The position numbers were made by a program, and so were the translations under genes. From NCBI RefSeq assembly GCF_025766255.1, contig NW_026516791.1, forward strand, positions 56,205-120,204: a stretch of 64,000 nucleotides of DNA, written 5' to 3'. The stretch's first letter is position 1. Every line of letters begins with the position of its first letter. This stretch comes from Zychaea mexicana (Eukaryota > Mucoromycota > Mucoromycetes > Mucorales > Lichtheimiaceae). The notes under the pieces were generated by a model. It saw only the letters and a program-made list of their open reading frames with translations, was not told the DNA's origin and did no database searches. This document shows positions 45,912 to 57,622 of this stretch, in pieces.

Positions 45912-48900
45912 ATGGATAATCGTTGGTACGAACGCATCAATCGGGTTCTCTCTCTTAGCCGTTATGAGAGAGATTCTATTACTGCTTTTGATGCACAAAG
46001 CATGAAAGCGGCAATCTTTTATTGTGCATTCTGTTGCACAGTGTTATATGATAATGAAGCTAAGTCATTGGAGAATTGGGATTGGGAGAATGATGTGAAT
46101 TGTGAAGAATGGAAAATCCCTGCTATTGAACGTGATGGTTGTCTTGTTGTTTGTAAAGAATGCCTTATTGAATCAAAGAGAGAAAGCCGTGTTTTGCCTT
46201 ATCCTGGTGATATCATTGATATTACAAAGGAGATGAATTACAGGGAATTAGCATGCGTGTCTCCAATCAAGTTAATGACAGAAGTAACACGTGGTAGAAG
46301 CAGACATGCTTCAAGTCTTGGCCATTTCCAAATGACAGGGGCGGTGTCTACACGTTATAATTATGAATATGCTCCTTTGATATTTGATGGCCAAATGGGA
46401 TTGGTATATGGTGAAGAACAAAGAGCAGGTATGGCATAAATGCGTTTGTGAAAGAGTATGATTATGCAATAGGTGAAAATAATGATTGTTGTTTTGATGG
46501 ATCTGTAGTGATTAACGTTACAAAGGTCAAAGAAGCATGGGAGTTATTGAAGGCAGGGAATCGTGTTCTTCAAGATTATAGCACGCCATCAATTCAGCAA
46601 CAGATGGTGAACTTTTTCGTTAAGGATGTATCGTCTCAAATGAGAACAATGGGTTGGGATGTCAATATGGCGAGGGATATTGATAATATAGCTCCAGCAG
46701 CTGGTGATCATGATGCTCACATTTCAAAATTGTCTATAGGAACAGATGGCCGCAGCAAGATTATGTATAGCGATCCAAACCTGTTGTGTCTCTGCTTTCC
46801 TTGGCTCTTTACAAATGGCCAAACGATTTGGCAGCTTGGCTCGAATGAAACGACATTAAAAAAAGTTGCAAAGCTTTTATTGCTTCATAGCGATCGGCGA
46901 TTTGGAAGGTCAGTTCAATATATCTTTTTTATTGCTGATATGCTTGAAAAATTGGCAGTGCATTCGTATTCGACAAGAGTGATTCATCAAAGATATTTGG
47001 GAGAGATTAACTTGGAAAATCTTTATGAGATCGACCCGGAAACGAATAAGCAATACGTTCGTGAAGATGTGACATCGGCTATTCCTTATACTGTGCGGTC
47101 TTCTTATGCTTTCAAGAGAAAGAGCTTTCTTGATCTTATGGCGATGTTCAGGGAATACGGTTCTCCCCAAATGTTTTTGACGTTCACCTGTAATGATTTT
47201 GCCGAAGAATACACTAATGCTACTAATACAGAACATCCATGGGAGGATCCTGTTTTGTTTTGTTTGCATTTTCATAGGAAATGGACGCGCTTTTGGCAAA
47301 ACATTATTAGAAAAGCGTTTGCTAGACGTGTTGGTGGTATCAAAGCGTTTTATTATGTGATGGAACTACAAGCCAGAGGTTCTCCTCATATGCATGTTAT
47401 TCTGTGGACAAACAAGACCGTAGAAGAACTCGAGGAATCAAATCTTATTGTTGCCCAGATGCCAGCGGAAGGAAATCCTCTTAGGGAATTGGTAAAGAAG
47501 CATCAGATCCATCGCTGTACTTCTTATTGTGGTCCTGGAGATTGCCGTTTTGGCTATCCTCAAATGCCAAGTGAAACGGTTCATTTTGATGGTGATAAGT
47601 ATATTTATCCACGCGATTTACGTAGCTTATATGTGAATCCGTATAATCCATATCTTTTGTCATTGATGAAATGCAATATGGATATTCAACTTAATCGCGG
47701 ATACAAGGCATTGTCATATTTGTGCAAATATCTAACGAAATTTGATACTGGTAGAACACATGAAATTGTAGATGCATCAGGCTTTGTCAATAACACAATT
47801 GGCCATTTCCGAGCAAGAAAAATGGGTGTCGTTGAAGCTGTATACGATATTATGGGATGGCACAAACAGGAAAGTTCGGTTGATGTTATATTTGTTGATA
47901 CAAATCTTCCTGGGAATCAAAGACGCGTGATTAAAAGAAAGAAAGACATGAATCCTAGATTTCCGGAAATCACATATCGAACACAACAAGGTAATGTGTT
48001 TGCTCATTTGTTTTCCTCACAACCAGATATGTGTTGCTATTGTTTGAACGTTATGAATTTGTCCTTCACGCAATCGATTGGATGTTGATCAATCAATCTT
48101 GTTTTGCTTTCAATGCTCAATAGAGAAATACTACTTGCGACCAACTGACGATGAATGCAATATGATGACGCTTCCGGAATTTTATCGCAATTATAAATCA
48201 GCAGCACAATCTGCTAGAAATGCAAAACGTGGTTTGGAGAACACATTTTGGGTGAAGAGAAAGGAGCCTTGCTTGTACCGAACACGTCATTTACCAGTTT
48301 CATCAGGAGAACCGTTTTTCTATCAAAGGGTGTTATTAAATGTTGCTTTCAGGAATATGTCTGAAGTGTTTGACTTGGAAACACATCGTACGTATAGAGG
48401 TAAAGTCAATTATACAATCGTTTACATTTGATTATAGCAACGCAGTTTCTATTATAACAATGGTCAACATATTCGTATTGTCCTGTTTATGCTGTTGGCA
48501 TTGATGCTAATGTTTTTGATCTATAGGATGTCATGACCATCTTGTTTCGATCGGCAAGCTTTCTCCTTTGACATCAAGTACAGCAGAGGGTGCAGCTCTA
48601 GATGCTTTGGCAAGATTGGCAGAGGATGCCAACTTAAACGCGATTAATCAATGGAATCATACTGATGGAGTTGATTTGGATGAGCTAAGAAGGCAAACAT
48701 CACAAAGAATGGATCAATTTACTAACTCTCAGTATGATGCTTATAGTTTTGCATTAGAAAATATGGACGATTGCATTCCGACGTTGATTCACGGCAGTGC
48801 TGGTACTGGGAAAAGTTTTGTACTGGAAACAATTGCAATGTTCTTTGCTGGATTGCGATATCGAGTTGTCAGGCTTGCGTTTACGGGTGTAGCAGCACAT

Positions 48901-50086
48901 ACGATCAAAGGAATGACGATCCATCGATTCTTTGGCATTTCGCATATAGAACAAAAGGTGAATCACATTCGTATCGATGAGTTTGTTAAAGAAAATCCTC
49001 GATCTGTTTTTTTGATAGATGAAATAAGCATGATCCCAGCGGAAATGATGGATGATCTTGATAGAGCAATGCGCATAGGAACGAAGCGTAATTTGCCATG
49101 GGGAGGTATTCCTGTTTGTCTGTTTGGTGACTTTGCACAAATCATGCCTTTTGGTGACAACAGTACTCCTCTTTTCCGATCCGAATTTTTCAAAGAAACA
49201 CAAATCACACAGCTTGTTGATTCTTGCAGACAAACAGATTTGACGTTTTTCAGATTTCTAGAGCGTTTGCGTTTGGATGAATTGCAAGTTCCTACTGATT
49301 ATGATCTTCTTTCAAGTAGGACAATTTCTTTGAATGAAGTACCATTAGGAACCGTTATGGTTGCTCCAACAAATGATGCGGTAAAGAATTTCAACACTGA
49401 AAAACTTAGGCGATGCCCTGGTCAATTGCAATCATATCGTTCTCTTGATAAGCGAGATGGAATGGGACAGGTAGCCATGAATGCTTTGGAGAAAACGTAT
49501 TTGCCAGCTGTAAGTGAAAGGCTTCATAATTCTTTTGAATCATTGTTTCATTAGCTATAGATAAACGTAAACACATGTGTTACTTTGAAATAGACAATGA
49601 CCGTTCTAATGAATGAATTCTTTATAGGTCCTTGATGTAAAGGTTGATGCACAGGTTATGCTTTTGGAAAACATAAGTGTTGAAAACGGATGGGTCAATG
49701 GAACATTATGCAAAATTCATTCCTTGTCAGATGACATGATTACTATACAAAAAATATCCAACCCTGAAGAAACGCTTCCTGTTTTTCGAATAACTCGTGA
49801 TATCCCTTTTACTGGTTATGAACGAACGCAATTCCCATTGACATTGGCTTATGCTCTGACGATCCAAAAGGTTCAAAGTCTTACTCTTCCAAAAGTTGCC
49901 GTTTTCCTTGGAGAATTCTTTGCACACGGATTGTTGTATGTTGCTTTAACAAGAGTTAAATCTTTCAGTGACGTTTTGCTTGTTTTACCAGATGGAGATC
50001 CCCTCAATACTGTTAAACGTTGTAATCCTGTCAATTCCCTTTGTCGCAATTTTATTCGTACCCTCAGAGATCGTTATGCCCAATAA
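45912..50086 (+). pseudogene. Helitron-2 RepHel (Rep + PIF1-like helicase), lightly damaged
   Basis: Start ATG 45912 (MDNRWYERINRVLSL). Coding runs to 46430, then shifts frame at about 46430-46440 (continuing YGINAFVKEYDY). Rep domain: MFLTFTCNDFAEEY, HUH motif GSPHMHVILW and tyrosine motif YLCKYLTKF. Two further frame changes at about 48035 and 48118 bracket YEFVLHAIDWMLINQ, a segment readable in a third frame. Introns: 48400-48526 and 49510-49627, both GT-AG and in phase. Helicase: Walker A HGSAGTGKSF, Walker B LIDEISMIP, and FPLTLAYALTIQKVQ with YVALTRVKS (motif VI Arg kept). A different lineage from Helitron-1. The frameshifts may be real or assembly errors. Confidence 0.88.
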
Positions 50087-50242
50087 TAATTGAAAAATTT
50101 GTTTCATCACATCCTCTCTTATATGTACTGTTGACAAAGCAAAGCAGAAAAGAAGCTATTAGCATCCCAGATTAATTTGGGTTATGCTCTTCACTTTTTC
50201 AGCCGGACTGAAAGGAGGCCCAAAGGTTTTACTTTATTACCA

Positions 50243-51042
50243 TTAAATATTGTAAATGTAATCATTGCGCTCTTCATACATGTCCTCATCTTCTACAACG
50301 TTTTCATCCTGCTCCTCATCTATGCCATTTGACAATATCGTGTCGTTTTCATCATCAATTCGTCTTCGTTTGTCTTGCCGATTATTATTTTCATCTTCTT
50401 CTCTTGACCGTCGTCTTATCATGGTTGCTCCACCAGCCATACGGAAATGTAGATCGGTTGTTGTTACCTCATGGTTTTCAAAACCAGGATCTGTAATGCT
50501 AGACGCACTGACAGTTGCAAATCGATTTGCTATTGCAATCGGAAGATCTGTTTCTTCTTGTGGCTCTTGTATCGATGTAATCGTTGCTTTTATTGTACTG
50601 ATAGGATGCCAATCATTGACATCTGCAAACAGTATTCTTTCCGAAAGCTGTCCAGAAATGACAGCCTTGTATGTTTTGTGGCGTTCAACGTTTTGCATTG
50701 CGTTCATATACAGTAAAAGAGGACCAACAGTTCCTTGAAACTTTTTTGCGCGTCTACAAAAAAGAACAGTAAGCAGAATCAATATACTCATGATGCTTTT
50801 TCACAAACGGCTATTTGACAATAGCTAGCCAAAGCTGTTTACTTTATGCTTTCAAATCCCAAATGATGCTTTGTATTGAGATCGCATCATTCTTTTTCAA
50901 TCCCGAACCCAAAGATATTAACACTTCTGATTACTTACTCTTGTTCAACCACAAATCCTCTTATCATTGTCAATCGATTTCCTTCAAACGTCAATCCATC
51001 ATACTTGAAGAAAACGGTTTTTTCAGTGTGTGTCAAAGGCAT
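50243..51042 (-). CDS. Helitron-2 two-exon cargo gene (unknown function), 204 aa
   Basis: Exon 1 is 50939-51042 (ATG at 51042, MPLTHTEKTVFFKYDG), donor GTAAGT. The intron is 50754-50938 and ends TTTTTTGTAG. Exon 2 is 50243-50753. The splice joins VVEQE to RAKKFQGTVG in frame. The body shows no motif I can name; the C-terminus has a basic patch (RQDKRRRIDDEND) and an acidic tail, suggesting nuclear location. It is tail to tail with the RepHel gene (156 bp apart). The other copy (1182-1972) keeps both exons, with mostly conservative changes, which suggests past selection. Confidence 0.7.
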
Positions 51043-51514
51043 TTTTGAAGATGAGATAATAGGCATAAGACATAAACATATTTATTGTATTTATACTTTT
51101 CTGAAATGAAAAAGCATAGCCATGAACATGAAAAAGAACAAAAAAGAAATAGCATACAAGGAAAAAAAGAAAGAAAGGCACATATACAAAGACATCAACA
51201 TAATACAAACAAAGGAGGGCATATAATAATAAAGAAGCATATAGAAGAACTGAAAAAGAGGCAGGCATAGGCGGTTTTTATGATATGATAAGAAAAGGAA
51301 TGGAGCAATATGAAGGTAGACAAAGGGATCAATGCAGCATGATGAAAGAATGAAAAGGATGAGCAAACATAAGGAAGGAATAAGAAAGGAGAGGACAAGG
51401 AAAAGCAAAAAGAAAGGAAAGGATGGATGAACAAGAGCTTATAAAAAGCTCTGGTCAATGAAATCTGCCAGGGCTTCTACTGATGATAAGAAGCCCTCCA
51501 CTTCTCCTAAGGAT
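51043..51514. other. Purine-rich spacer, no gene
   Basis: Counterpart of 1975-2444, strongly A/G-rich on the plus strand. Long frames on the minus strand (Phe/Leu/Tyr-rich) come from composition only. Confidence 0.5.
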
Positions 51515-52914
51515 TCAGCTACTTGGGGGGGGCAGCAGACGGAAAATGCGCCTTGTCTTGAGCTCTTGGACAAGGAGCATGAAAGATGGCGTTGGCATCT
51601 AATAAAAACGTTGTCAGCTTTCCCTATATGATTGTTCATAAGCAAAAGAAGAAGGCCTCTAAATCTTACATTGATCAGCTCAATGATGTTGATTTCGTTA
51701 GGAAGTAGGATCATGGGCCTTCCTACTTCCTTAACCAAGTACAACAATCTATTGGCTCCTTTTAGCTTTTGGACCAAGTACTTCAGGTTGGCACTTTCCC
51801 CAGTAGGCCAGATGGCAGGAGCTATAAAAAAAATGAACAGTTAATAAACAGTTCTCTATGTAAATTAGTAAAAAGGTTACCAGAAATCAAATGCTAGAGA
51901 AAGTGCTTGTACGAGTTTACTTGGCGTTCTTGTATAAGCATTCTTCCAATAATGAAGACGTTGATGTAAAAGACATGTTCCATAAGCTTAACCTTTCGGC
52001 GGCCTAGGAACATGGTCTTAACGCCATCATTTTGGAAGAATGCCAACCCTTGTTCCAAAGAGGTACAGGGCAAAGGACACACCAGGGACGCAGGAGACAA
52101 ACGTTGCATATAGAATGCCTTGATAGTCATTCCAATTGAATTAGAGATGTCAACCCCTTCAAACTGGCCATTGACATAAGCTGTAGGATCAAACAGCTTC
52201 TATAACAATTGGATCATTGGCAAAAGTCAGGCTTTGAATAATGACCAACATATGGATTGTAAAAGATAAATAGGTACCTGTCTTTTGGCAGTTGTGCCTT
52301 CAGACCTGTCTGAAGGGGAAGAGCGGCGGCGAACTTGCCTAGAAGAGGGCCCAACAGAAGGAATGGCATCAGAACTGGTAGGGGTTAGCTCAGGTGAGCC
52401 AGGAGCCAAAGGTTCTTCTACAATGCTGGAAGGAGAAACTGGGATCTCCTCAGGAAACTACAAAATAATTTATATGCAAACTGTCATTTACTACAATGTT
52501 TTCTTATAAAGAAAAAGGCAATGAGAATGAAGAAAACAGAATTATACATACCACAAAATGCTCATCCAGTTGGATGGCATTATCAGCAACCATAACTAAT
52601 GGCTGGCCATTTTGACCAATGATGTCTGTCTCAAAACCAAGACGTAATAAATGGTCTTCACGGTCTTGAAAAAGATGGATGCCGCGTCTATTAATCTCAT
52701 CAGTGATGGCATCAATGAAAGTCTTGTCATCTAATAAAAAAATAAAAAAAAGTACAAGGATTCAGCCTGAGCTGCTTCAAAATTTCAAGTACATAAATAA
52801 TAAAACCAAGCAAACAATACCAGACGATTGCAAAGACTGCACAAACGAGTTGTTGTTGTTGTTGTTGATAGGCTGTTGTTGGAAGTAATCGTGAGAAGGC
52901 GAAGGGGTGTTCAT
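51515..52914 (-). pseudogene. Helitron-2 six-exon cargo gene, 335 codons, one TAG
   Basis: Exons, in order: 52821-52914, 52552-52730, 52278-52457, 51881-52199, 51670-51821 and 51515-51598. Introns of 90, 94, 78, 59 and 71 bp all have GT...AG ends, and all phases agree, ending LLPPPSS and TGA. The protein starts MNTPSPSHDYFQQQ, has an Asn repeat, an acidic Pro/Ser linker with a basic RQVRRRSS patch, then a hydrophobic/aromatic core (GVKTMFLGRRKVKLMEHVFY). A TAG near the end of exon 4 is CAG in the copy at 2445-3823. No family is recognised. It is divergent from the SSB-like gene, sharing the palindrome-rich region. Confidence 0.75.
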
Positions 52915-53670
52915 TGTTAATGGCAAAGGAAAAAAAAAAAGTCAATCTGATAGAATGAAGAATAAAGGCTTACCTCAATGACCCCTTTTTATAAACGAGG
53001 CCTGACGTTAGAGTTCATCGTTTGTCCTACAAAACACAAAAAACCGGACTGTTATTTTTGAAAGAGGACAAAAAATTGTCCTGCTTATTTTCCACAGGAC
53101 AAAAAATTGTCCTGCTTATTTTCTACAGGACAAAAAATTGTCCTCCTCATTTTCCAAAGGACAAAAATTTAGAGTTGTTTTTTTCCCATGCACAAAACTT
53201 TGCTTAGCTTCCATAAAAAAATCAGCTTATCTGATAAGCGAATGGTGAACATCTGACTGAGGACAAAAAGTAGACCTTTGGTGTTTCCAGCAAATCAATG
53301 GTTGCTCCTGCTTTCCAAGGACAAAAATTTGTCCTTTGTGTTGACTGGATTTCGATTATGATGGCTTGTTTGTCTAATAAGAACAAAGGTTTGGCCTTGA
53401 TATCCTCTAAATCGCAAATCCGGCAACAACGATATCAGTAGTCCCTGAATAGCAAATCTAGAATAAATAATTAGTCAATGGCCTTGCGCTCAGGTTTTGT
53501 ATATAAATACCCATTGATCCCAACCCTGTAAAGCGTATTCTTCAATACTGTTATTACATTACCAAAGAACTCTAGTATGTATATCATCTAATTGTTGTAT
53601 ATGATTTTTTCCAAGGCTCCTTGCATTGAAGTATGGCAATCCTTAATCTTGGTTTTGTTTTATAGATCAA
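52915..53670. promoter_or_regulatory. Divergent promoter with clustered GGACAAA palindromes
   Basis: Perfect or near-perfect AGGACAAAAAATTGTCCT at 53065-53082, 53097-53113 and 53127-53144, a half-site at 53157 and AGGACAAAAATTTGTCCT at 53318-53334. Three of them form a 31-bp tandem spacing. TATATAAATA near 53500 and a GTATGT...TTTTATAG intron (about 53577-53665) precede the SSB-like ATG. Confidence 0.65.
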
Positions 53671-54402
53671 ATGGTTGTAACTTGCGTTATCCAAGGCGTT
53701 GTCTCCAGGGATCCAGTCTTTAGAAATAGGCAAAGGATGGTTGATGATACCATGGTTGACCAGCCTTCTGCTGTAGTTTCCGTCTATGCTGATCGTGTCT
53801 ATTTTCGGGTCAATGTTGGTCTGCCTAGGCTTTTGCGGTTCCTCATGGAAAATGATTTATCTGAAGGTACCTCTATCATTGTCCAAGGCCGACTTCGAGT
53901 GGATACATATACCAATTCTAGAGGTGTCCGAGCAACCAGTCTAGCTGTCATCGCCCAAAGAATGCGGTTAGACTCGAGGGTTTCGTTAACAGTAACTGGT
54001 TCTGGTATCGAAAGTTCGAACATGGATGTCTCTGCTACTGAGGTCATCAACGGCCTTAGAGCTGCAAACCTACTTCAAGATGCGCAGCAAATGACCCAAT
54101 TGACGCCAAACCAACATATCCTATTAGCAGCAATCGAACAAAGCCAACTCGTTGTAAATTCCGGAGCAATCGCCACAGACCTTTTGTCAAGACTCCAACC
54201 ATTTATTGATACCATCATCCGTAGGGATCCTGCTCTTCGGGCTGAACAGATTGTTTCCTTGTTGCCTGATGGTGTTACTCTCTCCCAAGCTCGAACTTTC
54301 CTAGATGAAATTACCCCACCAGCTCCTAGTGCTGATAGCTCCCGGGCTTCCTCTAGAATTCAATATAGAAGACCAATAGATGTAAACTCTGACTCTGATT
54401 AA
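53671..54402 (+). CDS. SSB-like OB-fold protein carried by Helitron-2, 243 aa
   Basis: Intact frame from ATG 53671, five bases after a TTTTATAG acceptor. N-terminal about 110 residues resemble a bacterial/mitochondrial-type single-stranded DNA-binding protein: an opening beta strand VVTCVIQGVVSRDPVFRN, then YFRVNVGLPRLLRFL, and SEGTSIIVQGRLRVDTYTNS with AVIAQRMRL, matching the KG..V.VEGRLR and final-strand pattern of SSB. The middle is Gln/Leu-rich and helical; the tail ends acidic (DVNSDSD), as SSB tails do. A role in protecting or handing over the Helitron single strand is inferred. The copy at 4527-5258 is broken. Confidence 0.6.
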   Translation: MVVTCVIQGVVSRDPVFRNRQRMVDDTMVDQPSAVVSVYADRVYFRVNVGLPRLLRFLMENDLSEGTSIIVQGRLRVDTYTNSRGVRATSLAVIAQRMRLDSRVSLTVTGSGIESSNMDVSATEVINGLRAANLLQDAQQMTQLTPNQHILLAAIEQSQLVVNSGAIATDLLSRLQPFIDTIIRRDPALRAEQIVSLLPDGVTLSQARTFLDEITPPAPSADSSRASSRIQYRRPIDVNSDSD

Positions 54403-54642
54403 TAACCAAATAAAAAATTAGACCTAGTGTATCGTGATCATATTTACCTTCACTCAGGCGATTGACACTTAAAGCTCTAAGTCCGCTAGTATACTAGCGA
54501 AGCTGTTTTATACCAAGTACCCTACATCCAACTTTTGCTTAGACCAGCAATCAAAGCTAGTATAACCAACGCTGCCCGACTATAAAGATTTTAGTGAAAA
54601 AGAAACCTTAGAGAACCTTTCAAATCTCTCAATCAATGGCTA
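54403..54642. other. Spacer with rDNA-downstream sequence
   Basis: Sequence between the SSB-like stop and the 28S fragment; it matches 5259-5480. The last part (CTCAATCAATGGCTATTGAATG) also resembles the sequence just beyond the 28S end at 44690-44700, so part of it is rDNA spacer. Confidence 0.5.
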
Positions 54643-55059
54643 TTGAATGTGCCCTCAGAAGAGGAGCAAATTCAATGACAAGGGCTTAATCTCATTACAT
54701 CGCAGCTACAGTGGCTACTCTTGTAAGTACAATACCCCGTCAACTATAAGTCGTCTGCTTGAGATCAAACGTCTCAACGCTAATAATTGTCATAAGCACC
54801 GGCAAAGCCTACCTTTCCGTAGACAGAACCAAGCACATGTAGGTTTTCAAGACCATAAGGCCTTTATTTGTACCATTCTGGCACGTTGACACACATAGGA
54901 TATCCTTTCCAGCATGGATTCTGACTTAGAGGCGTTCAGCCATTATCCAGCAGATGGTAGCTTCGCGGCATTGGCCTTTCAACCAGCCGCATATACCAAT
55001 TATCTGAATGAAGGGTTCCTCTCGTACTAACTTCAATTACTGTTGGGATATCAATCCAT

Positions 55060-55114
<55 letters not shown>

Positions 55115-55260
55115 ATTAGTGGGTGAACAATCCAACGCTTACTGAATTCTGCTTCAGTATGATAGGAAGAGCCGACATCGAAGAATCAAAAAGCAACGTC
55201 GCTATGAACGCTTGGCTGCCACAAGCCAGTTATTATATAAATATAACTTTTCTGGCACCT
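54643..55260 (-). rRNA. 28S rRNA 3'-end fragment to the right of Helitron-2
   Basis: Same 600-nt region as 44700-45316, in the same orientation. It also starts at AGGTGCCAGA (55260), and the conserved CCACAGGG loop is replaced here by TATTTATAT-type sequence, but with a different AT stretch. Beyond 55260 the sequence is unrelated to 28S. Confidence 0.95.
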
Positions 55261-55320
55261 TTTTTTAGGGTCCCGCTACATCCTGGTGGTACCTCAGGCA
55301 AAAAATCCAATATCAAACAA

Positions 55321-55440
55321 AGGTGTGCGTGTGGTGTAGTGTGTAAGGCGTGAGTCTTTTGCTCGAGCTGACCAGAGTTCGATTCCGGGTGGGTGCGTGT
55401 GGTGGAGTACGGAGTACTCTCATTAGTGTGAGGTAATAGG
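55321..55440 (+). other. tRNA-like sequence, possible SINE head
   Basis: GAGTTCGATTCCGGG resembles a Pol III B box, and TGGTGTAGTGTGTAAGGC about 40 nt upstream resembles an A box. The T-arm and acceptor do not pair properly, so it is not a functional tRNA. Downstream, GGAGTAC..AGTACTC words repeat twice. A tRNA-derived SINE is one reading. Confidence 0.3.
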
Positions 55441-55880
55441 ATGTGATGTGGAGTACTGAGTACTCTAATTTTCTTATCAAGGTTAATGTGTGTGGGTAGT
55501 GGGTAGGTTCTAGTATAGAGTGTGATGGGAGTTAGGTTGCTCTCATTTCGCTCCGAACAGAGAACCCAAAACAGTTTTGCAAAAATTTAAAATCCTCTCT
55601 ACTCGGATCGAGATAAAGGCGCAACGCGCCGAGAAACTTCCTTTTCTGTACATACCCCGAGGTGTTGCATGAATAACAACGCGATTGCGAATAATAGCTG
55701 ATGGTGGAATATTGTTCATTTTTTGATAAAAGCAGATAGAATAGATGAAAAATAGAGGTGTATTTTTCTTTCAATCTTTTATTATTCATGAAGTGACAGT
55801 TTCCTTTTATATCGATCCGAGCGAGCCACCACGGAGGCCTTCCCATCGGAGAAGCCGTTACCAAAATTGGAGGCCTCCGA
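55441..55880. other. Gene-free stretch
   Basis: Contains GGAGTACTGAGTACTC and the palindrome GGAGGCCTCC just before the CACTA end. No supported gene. Confidence 0.4.
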
Positions 55881-55890
55881 CACTGCGCCC

Positions 55891-57120
55891 GTAGAGAGGT
55901 ATCCATAACTTTTCAAAGTTATGGATTTTCAATAAATTGAAGTTGGGAGATGGGGGAAGCCAGTACCCCAAAGTTTTGAAGGGGGGACAGAAGGGCTGCA
56001 AGTGAAAAATCAAAAAATACAAGATATTTTCCAATATATGGGGGTAGACATCTATGTGAAGCATGAAGGTTACAAGTGGAAAAGCAGCAACTTCAAGGCA
56101 GCTTCATTCAAAATTGGGGGTGCCACCACAAGCTAATAAAGAAAAAGCTCTTGCCAGATGCAAAGGTCTCGACAGTATATTAGGGGTACCTGTTCAGGGA
56201 ATGTATACTTTTTATCAAGCAAAGGGGTCACAGGAGGAGAAAAAGCGGTTGAGGGTTGCAATAATATTGATTGGAGTGGGGACACGGATTTCAATCTGGG
56301 CGGGTTTTTTCATAGTTGCTGCAGCAGACGTACTCAAGGAGTATGATTTTGCAACATGCTAAGCAATAAAAGAAAAAAGAAAATAAAGAAAAGCCGCTTC
56401 TGAAGAGAGTCCGGATAGCATAGTCATCGTTCAACCGTTTATACAAAAGCTGCCGCTATTGACTTATTGTTGAAATGACCTGCTCAAAGGAAGCGGGCAC
56501 TCCTTCCCCTTTTATATTAAGGGGACACATCAAAAAAGAAAAAGAACATAAAGTAGTCAAGCGATGGGCAACATATATGGAAGCAGCTGCAAATACTTTT
56601 ATTTTATTCTGTTACAAGAAACATTATGCTGTAGAACAGGGCCAAGAGAGAAGTCCAGCACCTGATATGCAAAGCAGGAAGTAGTACCAAAGTAACGAAG
56701 ACGCCGCACATTTGCAAAATAGAAGAGCATTTTTATCTGAAAGTAAATGGTAGATGGGGTCATTTTTCATTACCACCACTATTTTTGCCAGGCGATTTTA
56801 ACGTTAAACTTGCAGAGTTCGTAAGACCTCAAATTTTGAGTTAAAAGTTGGTAATTAGCACATTGACTTTTGCAGCTTTCTTTCTGAATGGTGTAATCGG
56901 AAGTTGCCAGTAACGGAATTAGAATGGTTGCGCGTCGCTGATTAACAGAATGTGAGAAAGTGAATTGGATCGAAATGGTGCCGTCTGAAAGGCAATGCGA
57001 AGAGACGGCGCATCGATTTGGGAGGAAGAGTGCGTGAAGGAAGAAATGAAAGACAACCTTTTCACGAGGCACCAGTAGAGAGAAATGTTTTGGTTTATCA
57101 GAAAAAGGCTACTCAACCTT
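55891..57120. other. Left subterminal region of the CACTA element
   Basis: It begins with the hairpin TATCCATAACTTTTCAAAGT followed by TATGGATTTTC. Open frames at 56063-56362 and 56475-56684 have no recognisable features and I do not call them genes. Confidence 0.4.
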
Positions 57121-57622
57121 ATGCGCTCACGTAGCCTCGAAAATCAGATACAAATATTTCATTTGATATTTTATTACAGACTCCTTTTCTATAAATAATC
57201 TGATGTAAAGACATACCGAATACTTCGTTAATAACAGCACGCGACGCAGAGAAGGACGTTGGGTAGTAACGTATATGGGCACCCGATTGCTCGATGGTGT
57301 ATTTGTGCTGCCACGATCTTTTGTTTGCTAGCAACATGTGCTCATGCCTAAATTAACAATAATTAAAAGTGATCAGTAACGTTCATACGTAGAAAAAAAA
57401 CGTTTGGTATTATCATGTGCTTATGTCGCCAAGATGCTTCTTGAGAAAGGATCGATAAATTGGTGGTTAGCAACGTGAGCATACTGCCAAGAAGCTTATA
57501 TTAATATAAATAAAAAAATAAGTAGTGATGTTGATACCGCTGTTATCATGCGCTCGTGGCGCCAAGATATTTCCTGAGGAACAATCAATAACGTGGTCGA
57601 AAACATGCGCGTAGCGCCAATG
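57120..57622. repeat. Subterminal repeats of the CACTA element
   Basis: A variable word like ATGCGCTCGTGGCGCCAAGA recurs: TGCGCTCACGTAGCCTCG (57121), TGTGCTTATGTCGCCAAGA (57417), GTGAGCATACTGCCAAGA (57476), TGCGCTCGTGGCGCCAAGA (57550) and ATGCGCGTAGCGCCAATG (57604). CACTA elements carry such short degenerate repeats near their ends as TnpA binding sites. Confidence 0.6.

Larger units (their letters stand above)
45317..54642. mobile_element. Helitron-2 block between two 28S fragments
   Basis: A 9.3-kb block flanked by direct copies of the 28S 3' end. Gene order: RepHel (+, 45912-50086), two-exon gene (-), six-exon gene (-), SSB-like gene (+). The block plus its right-hand 28S fragment is partly duplicated at 294-5729, so the 28S piece travels with it. 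Helitron terminal TC and CTRR ends were not fixed with confidence. Confidence 0.75.

Noticed and set aside
55321..55395. Functional tRNA gene
   Set aside because: A and B box words are present, but the T-arm and acceptor stem do not pair.
56063..56684. Genes in the left CACTA region
   Set aside because: Short frames without motifs, splice context or second copies.
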